From Epinephelus fuscoguttatus (Eukaryota; Chordata; Actinopteri; Perciformes; Serranidae), in the NCBI RefSeq assembly GCF_011397635.1, contig NC_064761.1, forward strand, positions 29,429,643 to 29,493,642: DNA of 64,000 bases, read 5' to 3'. The position numbers and the translations under genes were made by a program. Position 1 is the first letter of the stretch. Each line of letters starts with the position of its first letter. Of the stretch, positions 36,079 through 64,000 are shown piece by piece. A model generated the notes under the pieces. That model was not told where the DNA came from and ran no database searches. It worked only from the letters and a program-made list of their open reading frames with translations.

Positions 36079-37735
36079 TCCATGTCACCGTCTCTTTCTC
36101 TCTTACACTCACAAACACCCACGCTCACGCACACACTTGTTTGGAGTCTCATCGGGGAAGTACAGCCAGGCAGCGTCTCTCTTTCTCCCCCCCTTCTCCT
36201 TCCCCCTTCCCCTCATCTCCCTCCTTCCCCGTTTTTTTTCTTCCTTCACTCTTTCTCCCCAATAGAGAGTGATCCAGCTCGTCTCCTCTCTCCGTCACGC
36301 GGGTAATCAGCCTCTGCTATTTCATTTGGCTCAGTAATGAAAGCAATCCCAGTGCTTTTCACTGCGGCGCAGCCCAAATAATGAGGGCTGCCTCACCCCT
36401 CCTCAGCCACACCTCACCCCCCCCAAGCCCTCACCCAACTCCCTCCCAACCCTGCTGTCAGTGGATGAGGGAAAGCAAATGTGCGTGCGTCTGAGTGTGT
36501 GGAGCACGCAATCTTGCCAAGTCCTTTGTGCCTCTTTTTCCCCGTTTCTGTGTGAGTCTGATGAGTCTGTTGTGTAAAATGCGATCACCTATACTCTCAG
36601 TCAGAAAAGCCGTATTTTGGTTTTGAATCAAGAGGATTTTCCCTTCCTCTGATTGTTTTCAGAGGCCTAAAGAAGAGTAAAAAAATACACAGTTCTTCAC
36701 AAGAAATAAACAAAAGCTAGACACCAGTCTGAAAATAAACATGATTGTGTGTAGCAGAATTTAGTTTTTCATTATTTCCCAACACGATTCATCTCTAAAC
36801 CCCATGTGGGGGTCCCAGCCTCCGGGTTGGAAACCACTGATCTACATAAAGATCTACATGTAGAATAAACACTCCATAAAACCACTTTGAAGATCAATGA
36901 AACGCTTCAACACAGCAGGTAAATTATACATCCTGTCATCTTTTATTGGTGACAGAAAATGGCCACAATAATAATTAATACAACCCAGTCAATTTTGGAT
37001 TCAGAAGTAATGATTTAAATAATTTTTTTCCATTTGTCATTTCCAATGTGTTCGGTAGAAGTTGGCACTCCTCTAAAATCAGTTGTTCCCACACAACGCT
37101 GCAACCAGGCAGCAGATATGGAAACCCATTCCAGATGGCAAGCATCTAACTCTAATACAACTCACCAACCAGCATGTAATGACTTGGCTGGCTGGAAAAT
37201 CTTCGCTCAAATATGTAGGAAGTGTGAGGACGTGGCCAACAGTTCCACAGTTTGAGAGTTTGCTTGTTTCCTGATTAGTGTCTCTTTGCGTCAGATGTAG
37301 CCTACAGCTCGTCAGTGAGGAGACAATGACAGCAGTGACAGGTTGCTTGGCCTTTTTCTTTTTCTTTTTCCAAACCCAGCATTGTCTACCAAATGCAATG
37401 TAAGCAACAAACAAGAGATACAGGTCAGCGAGGTCAACACAAGTACCAACAACAACACAGCTTGTCTGTTACTCACAATCAACAATCAACAAGCAACATG
37501 GAGATGTGTCAAGCAAATCTTTCAGCAGCATGACAGTGCAGGACAGACTGGGTGAGAATGAGCAGGTGTGTCTTTGTGTAGAAAAGCATCTGGAATATAA
37601 CTGCTGTTGGTAAAAACCTTAAATCTTTGAAAATAGCTTTCATCTTTTTGAGTGGAAAATAGGAGTTTTCCACAGTTTACAAAAGGGTCTTCCGAACCCG
37701 AGGATGAAAAAGGTTTCTCATCTTGTACAATAAAA

Positions 37736-37741
37736 TTTATT
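37736..37741 (-). terminator. shd: Candidate shd polyadenylation signal
   Basis: AATAAA on the minus strand, 540 bp past the shd stop codon. Another AATAAA lies at 37830-37825. Either could end the transcript; no choice can be made from sequence. Confidence 0.35.
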
Positions 37742-38280
37742 GATTCATATAAACATGAAAAATCAGCAACCAGTGAGGTTTTCACCGAACAACAGCAATA
37801 TTTTTAACCAGTGTCAATGAGGTGTTTATTGTGGAACAGCAGTAATTAAAGCTCCTGTAAACTGGGGCATCAGTACATTCAGGTGATACAGGCTGTCTCC
37901 CAGCTACAGCTCGGCTAACGTACTTTACATTTCAGTCAGCTGTGAAAGACATGTAATAAGGAGAAGGAGAATTTCACATGTCCTGAAGTCAGCCCCCTCA
38001 GTTCAGCACGGAGATGAGAGAGGGAGAGGAGTTACAGCAAAGGTGGCCTAAAGTTCAGGTATTGCATTTCATGTGAATCGATCCCCTGGATGTTAGAGAC
38101 ACTTGGCACAGGTACAACAGCAGTGGTGGGTGAGGGCATTAGCCCCTGGTGTGTTGAATCATCAAAAGCAGTCCAGTCCAACAAGAAGAGAGCACTGATT
38201 CTCCACTGGGAAGATCCCATCAAACATTCAAGTTTTATGTGTCCGGTCACAATGAAAATCCTGCAGGTCCAGGAGGAGCG

Positions 38281-62921
<24,641 letters not shown>

Positions 62922-63595
62922 CGCAGCTCTGCGTCCAAGCGTGCTGGCGTGTGGTGGAGTGAGAGCAGGAGGCTGCAGGGAGCAGACAGGGACATGGGGG
63001 TTATTTCTGATGAGATTGTGAGAGCTGAATGGATTTGTGCTGTGGACAGCTGCAATATTAAAAACAATAAGATCCCAAAACAATTCTAATCCACAGGTCC
63101 TGATCCTCTCATAATATTTGTGCTGGACAACTTTCTCGTGATCATGGACCCACAATCAGTATACGTTTACATGCACTTGTGACACTAAACTACACCAACA
63201 GCTGGGCTTTACGCACCCCTTTTGTTTTACGCAGGGAGCAATAACGTCTGGCATCTGGACTTTGCCCAAAGGCTGCAATTACATTTCACACCCCTGCAAT
63301 AAAGTCCGACGTTAACATGCTGATAAAAGAAGGGAGGACAAAGGCTGAATATCAAAGCAATGTGGAATTAAATAAATCAAAATGGTTTTAAATTTTAACA
63401 TATTTCTTTTGTAATTTAACCATCATTTAAATACAACGTTTTTAGTTTTGGCACATATTTGGAAAGCTGTAAACTGAAGGTGAATATGTCATAAAAGTAG
63501 AAATAATAATCTCTTAAACTTCCACTTAAATCAGTCACCAAAACAGTGGATTTAAATCCCAGCGAGCGATGCGCAACGAAGGCGCACTCACTTAC

Positions 63596-63850
63596 CAACC
63601 CTCTTCAGTCCTTCAGCCACTTGGGACGCTTAATTCCGCGTTTCTTCATGTCGATCACAACAAAACGGCACAAAGAAGTGACAAAACCTTCCGCTGCTGC
63701 CGCTTTTTATTCCACAAAAGGGACAAGAGAAAAGCAAAACTGCGGTTTTCTGGAACAAAAACAAGCGCACTCAGTCTGAGTTCCTCTGACGACTGACGGC
63801 AAATGTGCGAGTGAAGAGAGAGCGACTGGAGCTGCGAGAGAAACTCAACC
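63596..63850 (-). other. shd: Candidate non-coding first exon and promoter of shd
   Basis: Minus-strand donor GGGTTG/GTAAGTGAG at 63595 pairs with the acceptor at 62973 (intron of 623 bp). The start of the exon is unknown. The flanking sequence to 63960 contains no clear TATA box; GAGA-rich and CpG-containing sequence is present. Confidence 0.45.
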
Positions 63851-64000
63851 GAGCGATTAAAGGGGAGGCGCTTCATTCCCAAAGGAATATCCTCCTATTC
63901 CCTTTCGCAGTCAGCCGACCGTTCATTCATTGAAATATCTGCACATCAGACCGTCTGCAACAAGAGATACATCCGCTTTCAAAAACACTGCTTTGGGGGA

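Larger units (their letters stand above)
34651..37735. other. Intergenic DNA between convergent genes
   Basis: No gene recognised. It contains (TG)n at 35525-35560, (CA)n at 35720-35760 and a C18 run at 36061-36078. The CCCAGCCTCCGGGTTGGAAACC stretch near 36818 looks like an old hAT-type end (…AACCACTG). Confidence 0.5.

Overview
The window looks like nuclear DNA of a ray-finned, probably percomorph, fish. Two vertebrate signalling genes can be supported. They sit in long non-coding DNA crowded with tRNA-derived SINEs, LINE fragments, terminal-inverted-repeat (TIR) elements and (CA)n microsatellites. No prokaryotic feature, rRNA, functional tRNA or CRISPR array was seen. All family and paralogue names rest on reading the sequence and on remembered family motifs, not on a search.

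Layout. 1-19 kb: no gene recognised; TIR elements, a fresh 251-bp tandem duplication, a 48-bp-arm palindrome, LINE remnants and a long (AC)n. 19.2-22.3 kb, plus strand: an intronless sphingosine-1-phosphate receptor ORF (397 aa, probably s1pr4) with a TATA/GC-box promoter and one 5'-UTR intron. 22-38 kb: intergenic DNA made largely of nested mobile elements. 38.28-63.85 kb, minus strand: an SH2 adaptor gene, shd, rebuilt here as one non-coding and seven coding exons whose splice phases all agree. They give a 421-residue protein with five YxxP motifs and a C-terminal SH2 domain. Its introns hold two young SINEs with perfect target-site duplications, a foldback element with a 9-bp duplication, a TIR element carrying a broken coding exon, and several MITEs.

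The two genes converge (s1pr4 rightward, shd leftward). As I recall, S1PR4 and SHD both lie on human 19p13.3, which supports the s1pr4 name. They belong to different signalling layers (lipid GPCR; tyrosine-kinase adaptor), and nothing seen implies a shared pathway.

Most interesting items: a 78-bp in-frame shd exon encoding a PWPxPVGQL motif that I recall from SHF but not from human SHD; a foldback element at 43.0-43.55 kb whose arms are built of a roughly 16-bp motif; and a TIR element at 49.27-50.05 kb containing a frameshifted exon that still ends in a splice donor.
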